From Rhodobacteraceae bacterium F11138 (GTDB lineage: Bacteria; Pseudomonadota; Alphaproteobacteria; Rhodobacterales; Rhodobacteraceae): 64,000 nt of DNA. Under the pieces are notes generated by a model that made no database searches, had not been told where the DNA came from, and saw only the letters and a list, made by a program, of their open reading frames with translations. Of this stretch, positions 1 to 10,482 are shown piece after piece (within the stretch, counting starts at the first letter, position 1; each line of letters starts with the position of its first letter). The position numbers and the translations under genes were made by a program. The stretch is from the NCBI GenBank assembly GCA_016521575.1, contig JAEKDP010000014.1:18142-82141 (forward strand), given 5' to 3'.

Positions 1-1876
1 GGCTGCCACGGTATCCCGTCAGCAGCCGGGCGCATTTCAGGCGTCGCAGGGCCCGTTCGACCTGTTCGGCCGTGCTGGGCACCAGCAGGGACACCGTATC
101 GCGCAACAGCTCGGTCCACACGCCGCCCGCCCCCAGGGTCAGGACGAAACCATGCGCCGGATCGCGGGTCACGCCAACCAGCAATTCGGCCACCGCCCCG
201 GTCAGCATTTCCTCGATCAGCACGATGTCGGTGCCGATTTCTTGCGCCACCCGGGCCACATCGTCGGGCTGCACGTTCAACCGCACCGCACCGTGTTCGG
301 ATTTATGCGCCAAACCCACGCCCTTGACCGCAAAGGGAGGCGTCAGAGATCCGACAACCGCGTGCGGATCCCCGACCAATGCGACGGATTCCAGCGCAAT
401 GGACCGGTGCGCCGGAACACGAACCCCATAGGCGGCCAATTCCGCCTTGGCCGCAGCTTCGCTCAGGGTTTCTTGTGGCGCGGCGGTGCCGGGCAACAGC
501 AAGGGGTCGGACTGTGGCGCGGGGCAACAAGCCGCCGCTTCGGCTGCGGCCAGGGCCTCGGTCAGGCCCGCCAGGGGAACCACCCCTTGCGCCATCAGGG
601 TCTGCGCGACGGATTGCGGCATCAATTCGGGCAAGGTGGACACCACGGCAAACGGCCGCCCCGTGGTCTGACGCGCACGGATCGCGGCCTGACTAGCACA
701 GTCCCAATCGGCCGCGTCCGTATGGGGATAATCTACCACGCTCAGGGTCAGGTCGATGTCGTCCCCCGTCATCGCCGCCCAGGTCCGCGCCATCGCATCG
801 GTATCCCGCCAGACATACGTATGATAATCCAGCGGATTGGCCAGCGCGACCATCGGTCCCAAGGCCTGTTTCAGCGCCGATGTCTGCGCGGGATTCAGCG
901 GTGGCAGAGTCAGCGCGCGAACCGACGCCATATCCGCAACCAGACCCGCTTCGCCCCCCGAACAACTGATCGACGCAATCCGGTTTCCGGTCAGACCGCC
1001 GGTACAATGCAACAGCTTCAGCGCCTCCAGAAATTCGGGCAACCCTTCAAGACGCGCAATACCCAGCCGGTCGAGAAGCGCCTGCGCCCCGGCGTCGCTG
1101 CCGGCCAGAGACGCGGTATGGGACACCGTCGCCTGCCGCGCCTGTGCGCTGCGCCCGACCTTGAGCGCGACCATCCGCACGCCGCGCGCCCGGGCTTTAC
1201 GCGCGACCGCTTCCCAGGCGCGCAGATCGCCGAAGCCTTCCACATGCAGCCCGATCGCGGTGACCCGATCATCATCCAACATGGCCGCAGCCAGTTCGGC
1301 CTGTCCGATTTGCGCCATGTTGCCGCAGGTCACCATATACGCAATCGGCAGCCCGCGTTTCTGCATGGTCAGATTGATCGCGATATTCGAAGATTGCGTC
1401 AGAATGGCGACCCCGCGTTCGACCGGCACCATGCCATGCTGATCCGGCCAGATCGCGACCCGATCCAGCGCATTGATGAACCCATAGCAATTCGGCCCCA
1501 GAATGGGCATATCGCCAGCCGCCCGCACCAGCTGCGCCTGCAGGCTTGAACCCGCGGCATCCTCTGCCGCCGCTTCGGTAAAGCCCGAGGCGAAACAGAC
1601 CGCACCGCCCGTATTCAGCCGGGCCAGGGTTTCAACCACCGAAATCGCACCGCGCCGGTTGATCCCGACAAAGGCCCCGTCGATCGGCCCCTGCCAATCG
1701 TTCAGATCCCGGATCGCGGCTCGGCCTTCGATCACCTTGCCGTCCGGATGCACCGGAAAGATCCGCCCGTCATAACCTATGCGCTCGGCCGCACGGATGA
1801 TCGACGAACACCATGCGCCGCCGCCGATCACCGCAATGCTGCGCGGTCTGAGCAGGCGCGACAAGTCCCGTGTCAC
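1..1876 (-). CDS. NDP-forming acyl-CoA synthetase (acetate-CoA ligase family), 3' end beyond window
   Basis: The frame is open from a GTG at 1876 leftwards to the window edge, giving about 625 codons; the C-terminus is outside. The N-terminal CoA-binding Rossmann segment has AVIGGG near residues 15-20. The ligase-CoA part shows ILGPNCYG (about 125-132), QSSNIAINL (about 161) and SHTASLAG (about 252). The last visible ~140 residues resemble the start of the ATP-grasp subdomain. Family members join a carboxylic acid to CoA using ATP with ADP as product; the substrate cannot be read from sequence. It lies 85 bp downstream of an acyl-CoA dehydrogenase on the same strand, so both probably serve one acid-catabolic route controlled by the divergent LysR gene. 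The GTG start is inferred from where homology-like sequence begins; no strong ribosome site precedes it. Confidence 0.8.
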   Translation of the reverse strand, partial: MTRDLSRLLRPRSIAVIGGGAWCSSIIRAAERIGYDGRIFPVHPDGKVIEGRAAIRDLNDWQGPIDGAFVGINRRGAISVVETLARLNTGGAVCFASGFTEAAAEDAAGSSLQAQLVRAAGDMPILGPNCYGFINALDRVAIWPDQHGMVPVERGVAILTQSSNIAINLTMQKRGLPIAYMVTCGNMAQIGQAELAAAMLDDDRVTAIGLHVEGFGDLRAWEAVARKARARGVRMVALKVGRSAQARQATVSHTASLAGSDAGAQALLDRLGIARLEGLPEFLEALKLLHCTGGLTGNRIASISCSGGEAGLVADMASVRALTLPPLNPAQTSALKQALGPMVALANPLDYHTYVWRDTDAMARTWAAMTGDDIDLTLSVVDYPHTDAADWDCASQAAIRARQTTGRPFAVVSTLPELMPQSVAQTLMAQGVVPLAGLTEALAAAEAAACCPAPQSDPLLLPGTAAPQETLSEAAAKAELAAYGVRVPAHRSIALESVALVGDPHAVVGSLTPPFAVKGVGLAHKSEHGAVRLNVQPDDVARVAQEIGTDIVLIEEMLTGAVAELLVGVTRDPAHGFVLTLGAGGVWTELLRDTVSLLVPSTAEQVERALRRLKCARLLTGYRGS

Positions 1877-1961
1877 TTGCGATCCCCTTCCGCCTGCCGA
1901 CGACGAACCCGCCCGGCATGGGCATCACCGGCCCACCAACCCCTACCGGTTTGACTCCGGA

Positions 1962-3122
1962 TCATGCCCCCAGCGCCCGCAGAAGATCGCGGCTGATGAT
2001 GTGCCGCTGGATTTCGCTGGTGCCGTCCCAGATCCGTTCGACCCGCGCGTCGCGCCAGAACCGTTCCAGCGGGTAGTCATCCATCAATCCCATGCCGCCA
2101 TGCACCTGGATCGCGGCATCCGTCACCCGCGCCAGCATCTCGCTGGCAAAGAGTTTCGCACTGGCGATTTCGCGGTTTGCCGGCAGCCCCTTGTCCAGCC
2201 GGTCGGCAGCGGCCAGCGTCAGCAGGTCGGCGGCGTCGATCTCGGTGATCATGTCGGCAATCTGGAACGACACACCCTGGAACTTGCCGATCTTCTGGCC
2301 GAACTGCTCGCGGGTCGCGGCATATTCCAGCGCATAATCGAACGCCCGCCGCGCGCGGCCCACCGACATCGCCGCCACGGTGATCCGTGTGGCATAGAGC
2401 CAGGTGTTCATCACCGCGAACCCGCCATCGACCGGCCCCAGAACCTGCGCATCGGGCAGGCGGCAGTCGTCAAAGTCCAGCACCATGTTCTTGTAGCCGC
2501 GATGGCTGACCGATTTGTACCCGTCCCGTATGGTAAAACCCGGCGTGCCGCGATCGACCAGAAAGGCGGTGATACGCTTTTTCGGCCCCTTGGGCGTCTG
2601 ATCCTCGCCGGTGGCGATGAAGACGATGACGAAATCGGCGTGCTCGGCCCCGGATATGAAATGTTTGGTGCCATTGACCACCCAATCGCCACCGTCGCGG
2701 ACAGCCGTGCATTTCATCCCGCGCACGTCCGATCCGGCACCCGGTTCGGTCATCGCCAGCGCATCCATGCGCTCGCCTCGCACGGCGGGCATCAAGTAGC
2801 GGTCGATCTGCTCGCCCTCGCACGCCATCAGGATGTTCTGCGGGCGGCCAAAGAAATGGTTCAGCGCCATTGATCCGCGCCCCAGCTCGCGTTCGACCAG
2901 TGCAAATTCCACGTGGTTCAACCCGGCGCAGCCAAGGCTTTCCGGAAAGTTGCACGCATAGAATCCCAACTCGATGGTCTTGCGCTTGATCTCGGCCGCG
3001 ATTTCGGCGGGCACTGCGCCGGAACGTTCAACAAGATCTTCATGGGGATAGATTTCGTTTTCCACGAAGCTGCGGACAGTGGAAACGATCATGTCCTGTT
3101 CTTCGGTCAGGCCGTATTGCAT
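1962..3122 (-). CDS. acyl-CoA dehydrogenase
   Basis: 386 aa, the usual length for the family. It has the typical N-terminal helical start (MQYGLTEEQDMIV), the FAD-contact motif AMTEPGAGSD, the mid-domain WVVNGTKHFISGA segment, the C-terminal helix block REQFGQKIGKFQ, and the late IQVHGGMGLMDDYP and RIWDGTSEIQ motifs. These flavoproteins oxidise an acyl-CoA to the 2,3-enoyl-CoA and pass electrons to ETF. ATG 3122 was preferred over an upstream in-frame ATG at 3215 because homology begins exactly there. With the downstream CoA ligase it forms a two-gene unit divergent from a LysR regulator. The natural substrate is not evident; a carnitine- or branched-acid-type CoA ester is possible. Confidence 0.9.
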   Translation of the reverse strand: MQYGLTEEQDMIVSTVRSFVENEIYPHEDLVERSGAVPAEIAAEIKRKTIELGFYACNFPESLGCAGLNHVEFALVERELGRGSMALNHFFGRPQNILMACEGEQIDRYLMPAVRGERMDALAMTEPGAGSDVRGMKCTAVRDGGDWVVNGTKHFISGAEHADFVIVFIATGEDQTPKGPKKRITAFLVDRGTPGFTIRDGYKSVSHRGYKNMVLDFDDCRLPDAQVLGPVDGGFAVMNTWLYATRITVAAMSVGRARRAFDYALEYAATREQFGQKIGKFQGVSFQIADMITEIDAADLLTLAAADRLDKGLPANREIASAKLFASEMLARVTDAAIQVHGGMGLMDDYPLERFWRDARVERIWDGTSEIQRHIISRDLLRALGA

Positions 3123-3309
3123 GGTGGACGGGTCTTTCTTTCGCAGTGGACGCAGCTGCTGTTTTCGTGGCCGGGGATCGCCTTGTGGCAGGACAGGGGA
3201 ATGACACGGTTCCACGATGCTCAGCCCGGCTGTATTTTCTGGGACTGACTGTGCATCTCGGGACTGGTCTTTGCGAACGAAAAAATCGGCCCTTTCCCAT
3301 TAGCCAAAC

Positions 3310-3328
3310 TTATGCCAAATTTATGCCA
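3310..3328. promoter_or_regulatory. tandem TTATGCCA repeat at the LysR start
   Basis: Two direct copies of TTATGCCA at 3310-3317 and 3321-3328, 11 bp apart (one helical turn), in the divergent spacer. The second copy ends on the first base of the LysR start codon. This may be an autoregulatory operator. No convincing Shine-Dalgarno sequence precedes the ATG at 3328. Confidence 0.3.
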
Positions 3329-4221
3329 TGCAAGCGCCCCTGCCTCCGTTGGGCTGGCTGCGCACCTTCGAAGCCGCAGCCCGCCACCTGTCATTTACCG
3401 GCGCCGCCCGGGATCTGAACATGACACAAAGCGCGGTCAGCCAGCAGATCAAGTCGCTGGAGGCCCATCTTGGCCGTCCGCTGTTTCACCGTCGCCCCCG
3501 CGCATTGGAACTGACCGAGGCCGGGATAACCTATCTGCCCGTGGTGCGTGATGCGTTTCGCACCCTGATGCGCGGAACGCGCGCGGTCACGGGCACCGAT
3601 CAGGACGTGGTGCAGGTCCAGTCGAACCTGACCTTTGCGGTCCATTGGCTGGCCCCCCGACTGGCCGGATTCCGCGCCATGCACCCCGAGGTACAGCTGA
3701 ATATCTCGACGGATCTGTGGGAACCACGGGGCATGGCGGATGGCGTCGACGTCGAGATCCGGTTTTCATTGCGCCCGGCCGACACGGTGCGCGCCGAGCT
3801 GCTGCGCCGCGATCACTATTACCCGGTGTGCGCCCCCGGATTTCCTGTCACCCTGAACGATCTGGCGATGCAGCCGCTGTATGACTGCTCGAACCTGTTG
3901 TGCAACTGGGCCGCCTGGGCCGAAGATCAATCTCTGACCTGGCCCGATCCGGTCATTACCTATGCGACCACTTTCACCATGTCGCTGTCTGTTGCCCAGT
4001 CAGGCGGCGGGCTGGCCTTGGCGAATGATGTGATCGCGGGGGGGCTGATCGCTGCGGGTCAGTTGGTTGCCCCGTTCGCGCATCGCGCCCGGATGGAAGA
4101 AGCCTATTACCTGATCCTGTCGCCGCAGGCCGAACATTCGCCCGGCACGGTTGCCTTTGCATCATGGTTGCGCACCGAAATGGCGGCAGATCACAACCGG
4201 CGGCTGGGCACCCAGGCATAG
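3328..4221 (+). CDS. LysR-family transcriptional regulator (GcvA-like)
   Basis: 297 aa. The N-terminal winged helix-turn-helix is clear: LRTFEAAARHLSFTGAARDL followed by MTQSAVSQQIKSLEAHLGR (about residues 12-50), the LysR signature. The rest is a substrate-binding-like effector domain. It is divergent from the acyl-CoA dehydrogenase/ligase pair with a 205-bp spacer, the classic layout for a LysR regulator of the neighbouring operon. Its effector is probably the acid or CoA ester handled there, by inference only. Its 3' end overlaps the 3' end of the convergent VOC gene by 31 bp. Confidence 0.88.
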   Translation: MQAPLPPLGWLRTFEAAARHLSFTGAARDLNMTQSAVSQQIKSLEAHLGRPLFHRRPRALELTEAGITYLPVVRDAFRTLMRGTRAVTGTDQDVVQVQSNLTFAVHWLAPRLAGFRAMHPEVQLNISTDLWEPRGMADGVDVEIRFSLRPADTVRAELLRRDHYYPVCAPGFPVTLNDLAMQPLYDCSNLLCNWAAWAEDQSLTWPDPVITYATTFTMSLSVAQSGGGLALANDVIAGGLIAAGQLVAPFAHRARMEEAYYLILSPQAEHSPGTVAFASWLRTEMAADHNRRLGTQA

Positions 4222-4610
4222 CCGTTCTCACACAGGATATAGGCCTCGCGCAGGCCATGGGGCTTGTCGGTCGGCGGCTGCAGAATCATCGCGCCCGCCG
4301 CTTCGGCCCGCCCCGCGGCCCGATCCGGATCGGTTTCATACAGCCGGATTTCGATACCGCCACCGCGCGGCGGGCTTTCCGGCACAAGACCCAGCAGGGG
4401 GTTGGAATGATAGGTTGCATCGCTGTGCAGCTGAAACACCTGCCCGCCGTAAGGAACGATGGCGAAATCCACCGAAACCCGCTGCGCGGCCAGTCCGAAA
4501 ACCGCCGCGAGAAACGCGCATTGCGCAGGCACATCCCGAACCAGCAGGTTCAGCCCGAGCCCTGACAGGCTGCGGCCGAATTCCTCTGCATCGACGGTTT
4601 CATAGTCCAT
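4191..4610 (-). CDS. VOC-superfamily (glyoxalase/bleomycin-resistance fold) protein
   Basis: 139 aa. One VOC module pattern is visible: LGLNLLVRDVPAQCAFLAAVFG at the first strand and helix, a central QVFQLHSDATYHSN, and a C-terminal DPDRAAGRAEAAGAMILQPP to YAWVPS. VOC proteins are small metal-dependent lyases, dioxygenases or binding proteins; the reaction cannot be assigned. Two starts are possible, MARMDY (4619) and MDYETV (4610). The GGAAAGG ribosome site abuts the first but lies 9 nt before the second, so 4610 is preferred. It is divergent from adenine deaminase and convergent with the LysR gene. Confidence 0.75.
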   Translation of the reverse strand: MDYETVDAEEFGRSLSGLGLNLLVRDVPAQCAFLAAVFGLAAQRVSVDFAIVPYGGQVFQLHSDATYHSNPLLGLVPESPPRGGGIEIRLYETDPDRAAGRAEAAGAMILQPPTDKPHGLREAYILCENGYAWVPSRRL

Positions 4611-4691
4611 GCGCGCCATCCTTTCCGATTTACCGGCCCCGTGCAATATGTCCGGGGTTGCACCCGCCGCTTCATTCAGGACAATTGCCCC

Positions 4692-6490
<1,799 letters not shown>

Positions 6491-6494
<4 letters not shown>

Positions 6495-7954
6495 CGGGCA
6501 TCATGTCTCCGGACGCGCCGACGCCAGAACAGTTTACCGATCCCGCCCTGGCCGTCGCCCGATTGAAGGAACTGTATCGCCAGGCGACCGACTACCTGTG
6601 TGATCGCTTCGTCGAAGTCATGCAATCCGGCGCGGCATCGGGGCGCATCAGGGCCTATTATCCCGAAATCCGCATGACGACGTCCAGCTATGCACAAGTC
6701 GATACCCGGCTCAGCTTTGGCCATATTGCCGCCCCCGGGACCTATGCCACCACGGTCAGCCGGCCGGACCTGTTCAGTTCCTACCTGACCCAGCAGATCG
6801 GCCTGCTGATCAAGAACCACGGGGTGCCGGTGACCATCGGTGTGTCGGACACGCCGATCCCGGTGCATTTCGCCGTCGCCCAGAACCCCAGCCTGACGGT
6901 GCCGCAGGAAGGGGCGACCGCTTTCACCCTGCGCGACATCTTTGACGTGCCGGACCTGTCCACCACCAACGACGATATCGTCAACGGAACCTATGTGGCA
7001 TCCAACGGCACCGGGCCGCTCTCGCTGTTCACCGCGCAACGGGTGGACTATTCGCTGGCCCGGCTGACACATTACACCGCGACCGATCCCGAACATTTCC
7101 AGAACCATGTGCTGTTCACCAACTATCAGTTCTATGTCTCGGAATTCGAAGCCTATGCCCGCGCCGCGCTGGCGGACAGCAACAGCGGCTATACCTGTTT
7201 TGTCAGCACCGGGAATATCGAGATCAGCGATCCCGAGACCCCGATCGAACCGCCGCTGAAACTGCCGCAAATGCCGACCTATCACCTGAAACGCGCCGAT
7301 GGGTCCGGCATCACCTTGGTCAACATCGGGATCGGTCCCAGCAACGCCAAGACCGCAACCGATCATATCGCGGTGCTGCGCCCCCATGCCTGGCTGATGG
7401 TCGGGCACTGTGCCGGGTTGCGCAATACCCAGGCGCTTGGGGATTTCGTGCTGGCGCATGCCTATCTGCGCGAAGATCATGTGCTGGACGACGACCTGCC
7501 GGTCTGGACGCCGATCCCCGCGCTGGCGGAAATCCAGATCGCCCTGGAACAGGCCGTCGCGGATGTGTCCCGCCTGGAAGGGTATGACCTGAAACGCATC
7601 ATGCGCACGGGCACCGTGGCCACCATCGACAACCGCAACTGGGAGCTGCGCGATCAATCGGGACCGGTGCAGCGGCTGTCCCAATCGCGGGCCATTGCCC
7701 TGGACATGGAAAGCGCCACCATCGCCGCCAACGGCTATCGGTTCCGCGTCCCCTATGGCACATTGCTGTGCGTCTCCGACAAGCCCCTGCATGGCGAACT
7801 GAAGCTGCCCGGCATGGCGTCCGAGTTCTACAACACCCAGGTATCGCGGCATCTGAACATCGGAATCCGCGCCATGGAGACTCTGCGCACCATGCCCCTG
7901 GAACGGCTGCACAGCCGGAAATTGCGGTCTTTCGATGAAACCGCCTTTCTCTGA
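6491..7954 (+). CDS. amn: AMP nucleosidase
   Basis: 487 aa, close to the ~484 aa of E. coli Amn. The N-terminal Amn-specific domain (residues about 10-175, with IRAYYPEIRM and SFGHIAAPGTY) is followed by the nucleoside phosphorylase-like domain with NIGIGPSNAKTATDHIAVL, MVGHCAGLR and the ALDMESATIAANGYRFRVP motif. The enzyme hydrolyses the N-glycosidic bond of AMP to adenine and ribose 5-phosphate. The start codon at 6491 overlaps the ade stop by 4 bp; the upstream in-frame ATG (6353) lies deep inside ade and is rejected. Confidence 0.94.
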
Positions 7955-8029
7955 ACCGGCAAAAATCGACAAAAACGGTGAAAAACAGCTGAAAAACGCA
8001 AATTTGGGCTTGTCAGCTACCACTATTCG

Positions 8030-8058
8030 TTGTGTTCATATACCATATCCCGTTAAAT
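8030..8058 (+). promoter_or_regulatory. predicted sigma-70-type promoter of the HU gene
   Basis: TTGTGT (8030-8035), 17-bp spacer, TTAAAT (8053-8058), 49 bp before the HU start. An AT-rich stretch surrounds it. Prediction from pattern only. Confidence 0.4.
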
Positions 8059-8107
8059 ATGCGGCATGAGGCCCTAGAATTCGGGCAGACGAAGGAGACA
8101 ATAAACA

Positions 8108-8395
8108 ATGTCAAAACCGATGACCAAAACCCAACTCGTCGCCGCACTGGCCGAGGAAATGAACACCGACAAGAAAGCCGCGAGCGCCGCTCTGGACGCG
8201 ATCACCGGCCTGATCACGCGCGAAGTCTCGGGCGGTGGTGCCGTGACCCTGCCCGGTGTCGGCAAGATCTATTGCCGCGAACGCCCCGAGCGTATGGTCC
8301 GCAACCCGGCCACCGGTGAACAGTTCAAGAAAGACGCCGACAAGGTTGTAAAAATGACCATCGCCAAGGCGCTCAAGGACAGCGTCAACGGCTGA
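8108..8395 (+). CDS. HU-family DNA-binding protein
   Basis: 95 aa, a single HU/IHF fold. The N-terminal helices (TKTQLVAALAEEMNTDKKAA) are followed by VTLPGVGKIYCRERPERMVRNPATGE, the beta-arm region with the conserved RNPATGE, and a C-terminal basic helix. HU proteins bend DNA and compact the nucleoid. A GAAGGAG ribosome site sits 8 nt before the ATG. It has its own promoter-like sequence and a terminator, so it is a monocistronic unit. Confidence 0.93.
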   Translation: MSKPMTKTQLVAALAEEMNTDKKAASAALDAITGLITREVSGGGAVTLPGVGKIYCRERPERMVRNPATGEQFKKDADKVVKMTIAKALKDSVNG

Positions 8396-8424
8396 TACCG
8401 GCCCACGACCAGAACAAGATGAAA

Positions 8425-8448
8425 GGGTCGCCATGGGCGGCCCTTTTT
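8425..8448 (+). terminator. rho-independent terminator after HU
   Basis: GGGTCGCC (8425-8432) pairs with GGCGGCCC (8436-8443), with one G-U pair and a 3-nt loop, followed by five Ts. It starts 30 bp after the HU stop. Confidence 0.8.
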
Positions 8449-8542
8449 CGTGGGGCACTCGCAACCGATGCACGCCACCTCGCTCTTGCCAAGCACGCCG
8501 GAATTTCGCAAAGGTCACCGGGAAGGTACGGGAGAAACGGAT

Positions 8543-9430
8543 TTGGACACGCGCGCAATCGTCATGGGGCTGGCTTTTGCGCTCATGTGGTCCTCGGCTT
8601 TCACCTCGGCCAAAATCATCGTTGAAGATGCGTCGCCCCTGTTTTCGCTGGCTCTGCGCTTTCTGCTATCCGGTCTGATCGGGGTGCTGATCGCACGCAT
8701 GATGGGACAGTCCTGGCGGCTGACCCCGAAACAGTGGTACGCCACCGTCCTGTTCGGCATTTGCCAGAACGCGCTGTACCTGGGGTTGAACTTTGTTGCC
8801 ATGCAGACCGTACAGGCCAGCGTTGCGGCAATCATCGCGTCGACCATGCCGATGCTGGTGGCCATCGCCAGCTGGCTGTTCCTGGGCGAACGTTTGAGAC
8901 CGCTGGGGATTGTGGGGCTGGTGGCCGGCATCATCGGCGTCGCGATCATCATGGGCTCGCGGGTCACCGCCGGGGTGGACCTGTTCGGGGTTTTGCTGTG
9001 CGGCATCGGCGTGCTGGCGCTGACCTTTGCCACCCTGGCAGTTCGCGGCGCGACATCGGGCGGCAATTTCATGATGATCGTCGGATTGCAGATGCTGGTG
9101 GGATCGGCGCTGCTGTTTCTGGCCGCGCCGCTGTTCGAAGTCATCCATATCAATCCCAGCCTGCCGCTGGCGCTGGCCTTTGCCTATACGACGCTTGTGC
9201 CGGGTCTGATCGCCACTCTGGTCTGGTTCATGCTGCTGGACCGGATCGGCCCGGTGCGCGCCGCTACGTTCCACTTTCTGAACCCGGTGTTCGGGGTCGC
9301 CGTCGCGGCGCTGCTGTTGGGCGAGACACTGGGCCTGTGGGATGCTGTTGGCGTGTTGATCGTGACACTGGGCATTCTGGCCGTTCAGCTGTCGCGCACC
9401 CCGCAACGCCGCCGCCCGCCGGCATCCTGA
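8543..9430 (+). CDS. DMT-superfamily (EamA) transporter
   Basis: 295 aa, about ten hydrophobic segments in two EamA repeats; the first repeat starts at [20 protein letters not shown] and the second around [21 protein letters not shown]. Motifs such as [17 protein letters not shown] and FLGERL in repeat 1, with [16 protein letters not shown] in repeat 2, are typical. These inner-membrane carriers usually export amino acids or metabolites; the substrate is unknown. A TTG start at 8543 is preferred because GGAG lies 8 nt upstream and the membrane region begins at once. The open frame extends to 8450, but that part overlaps the HU terminator. Confidence 0.82.
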   Translation: MDTRAIVMGLAFALMWSSAFTSAKIIVEDASPLFSLALRFLLSGLIGVLIARMMGQSWRLTPKQWYATVLFGICQNALYLGLNFVAMQTVQASVAAIIASTMPMLVAIASWLFLGERLRPLGIVGLVAGIIGVAIIMGSRVTAGVDLFGVLLCGIGVLALTFATLAVRGATSGGNFMMIVGLQMLVGSALLFLAAPLFEVIHINPSLPLALAFAYTTLVPGLIATLVWFMLLDRIGPVRAATFHFLNPVFGVAVAALLLGETLGLWDAVGVLIVTLGILAVQLSRTPQRRRPPAS

Positions 9431-9524
9431 AGCCGAACACAAGACCGCGACAGCGCTGAAACAATGCTGTAAAATCCCGTTCAGCCCCCTATCTCGATCT
9501 GGACACCACATGCGGAGGACACTG

Positions 9525-9974
9525 ATGACGCGCTACACCAAAGACCCGGACCGCATTTCCGCACTCAGCCCCGAAGAATTTCACGTCACACAGGAAAGCG
9601 GAACCGAGCGCCCCGGCACCGGCAAGCTGCTGCACAACCACGAACCGGGCATATATGTCGACATCGTATCAGGTGAACCGCTGTTTGCATCGTCCGACAA
9701 ATTCGAAAGCGGCTGTGGCTGGCCCAGTTTCAGCAAACCCATCGAACCGGCGCATGTGGCCGAAATCGAAGACCACAGCCTGGGCATGATCCGCACCGAG
9801 GTACGCAGCACCCACGGCGACAGCCACCTGGGGCATGTGTTCCCCGACGGGCCGCGCGACCGGGGCGGGCTGCGATACTGCATCAATTCAGCCAGCCTGC
9901 GGTTCATCCACCGCGACGACATGCAGGCCGAAGGCTATGGCGACTATCTGGACCAAGTGGAGGACACGGCATGA
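9525..9974 (+). CDS. msrB: peptide-methionine (R)-S-oxide reductase, zinc-less type
   Basis: 149 aa. It shows the MsrB core [22 protein letters not shown] and the RYCINSASL segment with the catalytic Cys. It repairs methionine-R-sulfoxide in proteins. The two CxxC zinc motifs of many MsrBs are absent: DIVS replaces the first (before GEPLF) and STHGDS the second, so this is the metal-free form. The ATG at 9525 has GGAGG (9514-9518) 6 nt upstream. The stop overlaps the msrA start in ATGA. Confidence 0.93.
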   Translation: MTRYTKDPDRISALSPEEFHVTQESGTERPGTGKLLHNHEPGIYVDIVSGEPLFASSDKFESGCGWPSFSKPIEPAHVAEIEDHSLGMIRTEVRSTHGDSHLGHVFPDGPRDRGGLRYCINSASLRFIHRDDMQAEGYGDYLDQVEDTA

Positions 9975-10480
9975 GCACCGAACGCGCAGTTCTGGCAGGC
10001 GGATGTTTCTGGGGCATGCAGGACCTGATCCGCAAGAAACCCGGCGTTCTGAAAACGCGCGTCGGATATACCGGCGGGGATGTTCGCAACGCCACCTATC
10101 GCAACCATGGCACCCACGCCGAGGGGATTGAGATCATTTTCGACCCCGGGCAGATCAGCTATCGGGATCTGCTGGAATTCTTCTTTCAGATCCATGACCC
10201 GACCACGATCAACCAGCAGGGCAACGACCGCGGGCTGAGCTATCGTTCGGCAATCTATTTCGCGGACGAGACCCAGAAAGAGACCGCGCTGGACACCATC
10301 GCCGATGTCGAGGCCTCCGGGCTGTGGCCCGGCAAGGTGGTAACCGAGGTCGAGCCTGTCGGCGATTTCTGGGAAGCCGAGCCGGAACATCAGGATTATC
10401 TCGAACGCATCCCCAATGGCTATACCTGCCATTTCGCGCGCCCCGGCTGGGTGCTGCCGAAACGCGCCAAGGCGTCCTGA
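9971..10480 (+). CDS. msrA: peptide-methionine (S)-S-oxide reductase
   Basis: 169 aa. It has the catalytic GCFWGMQD motif at residues 11-18 and the family segments [23 protein letters not shown] and FFQIHDPTT. It reduces methionine-S-sulfoxide, complementing MsrB, so the coupled pair repairs both stereoisomers. No obvious resolving C-terminal Cys is seen beyond the one in NGYTCHF. It overlaps msrB by 4 bp and ends 2 bp from the convergent hydantoinase gene. Confidence 0.94.
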   Translation: MSTERAVLAGGCFWGMQDLIRKKPGVLKTRVGYTGGDVRNATYRNHGTHAEGIEIIFDPGQISYRDLLEFFFQIHDPTTINQQGNDRGLSYRSAIYFADETQKETALDTIADVEASGLWPGKVVTEVEPVGDFWEAEPEHQDYLERIPNGYTCHFARPGWVLPKRAKAS

Positions 10481-10482
10481 GA

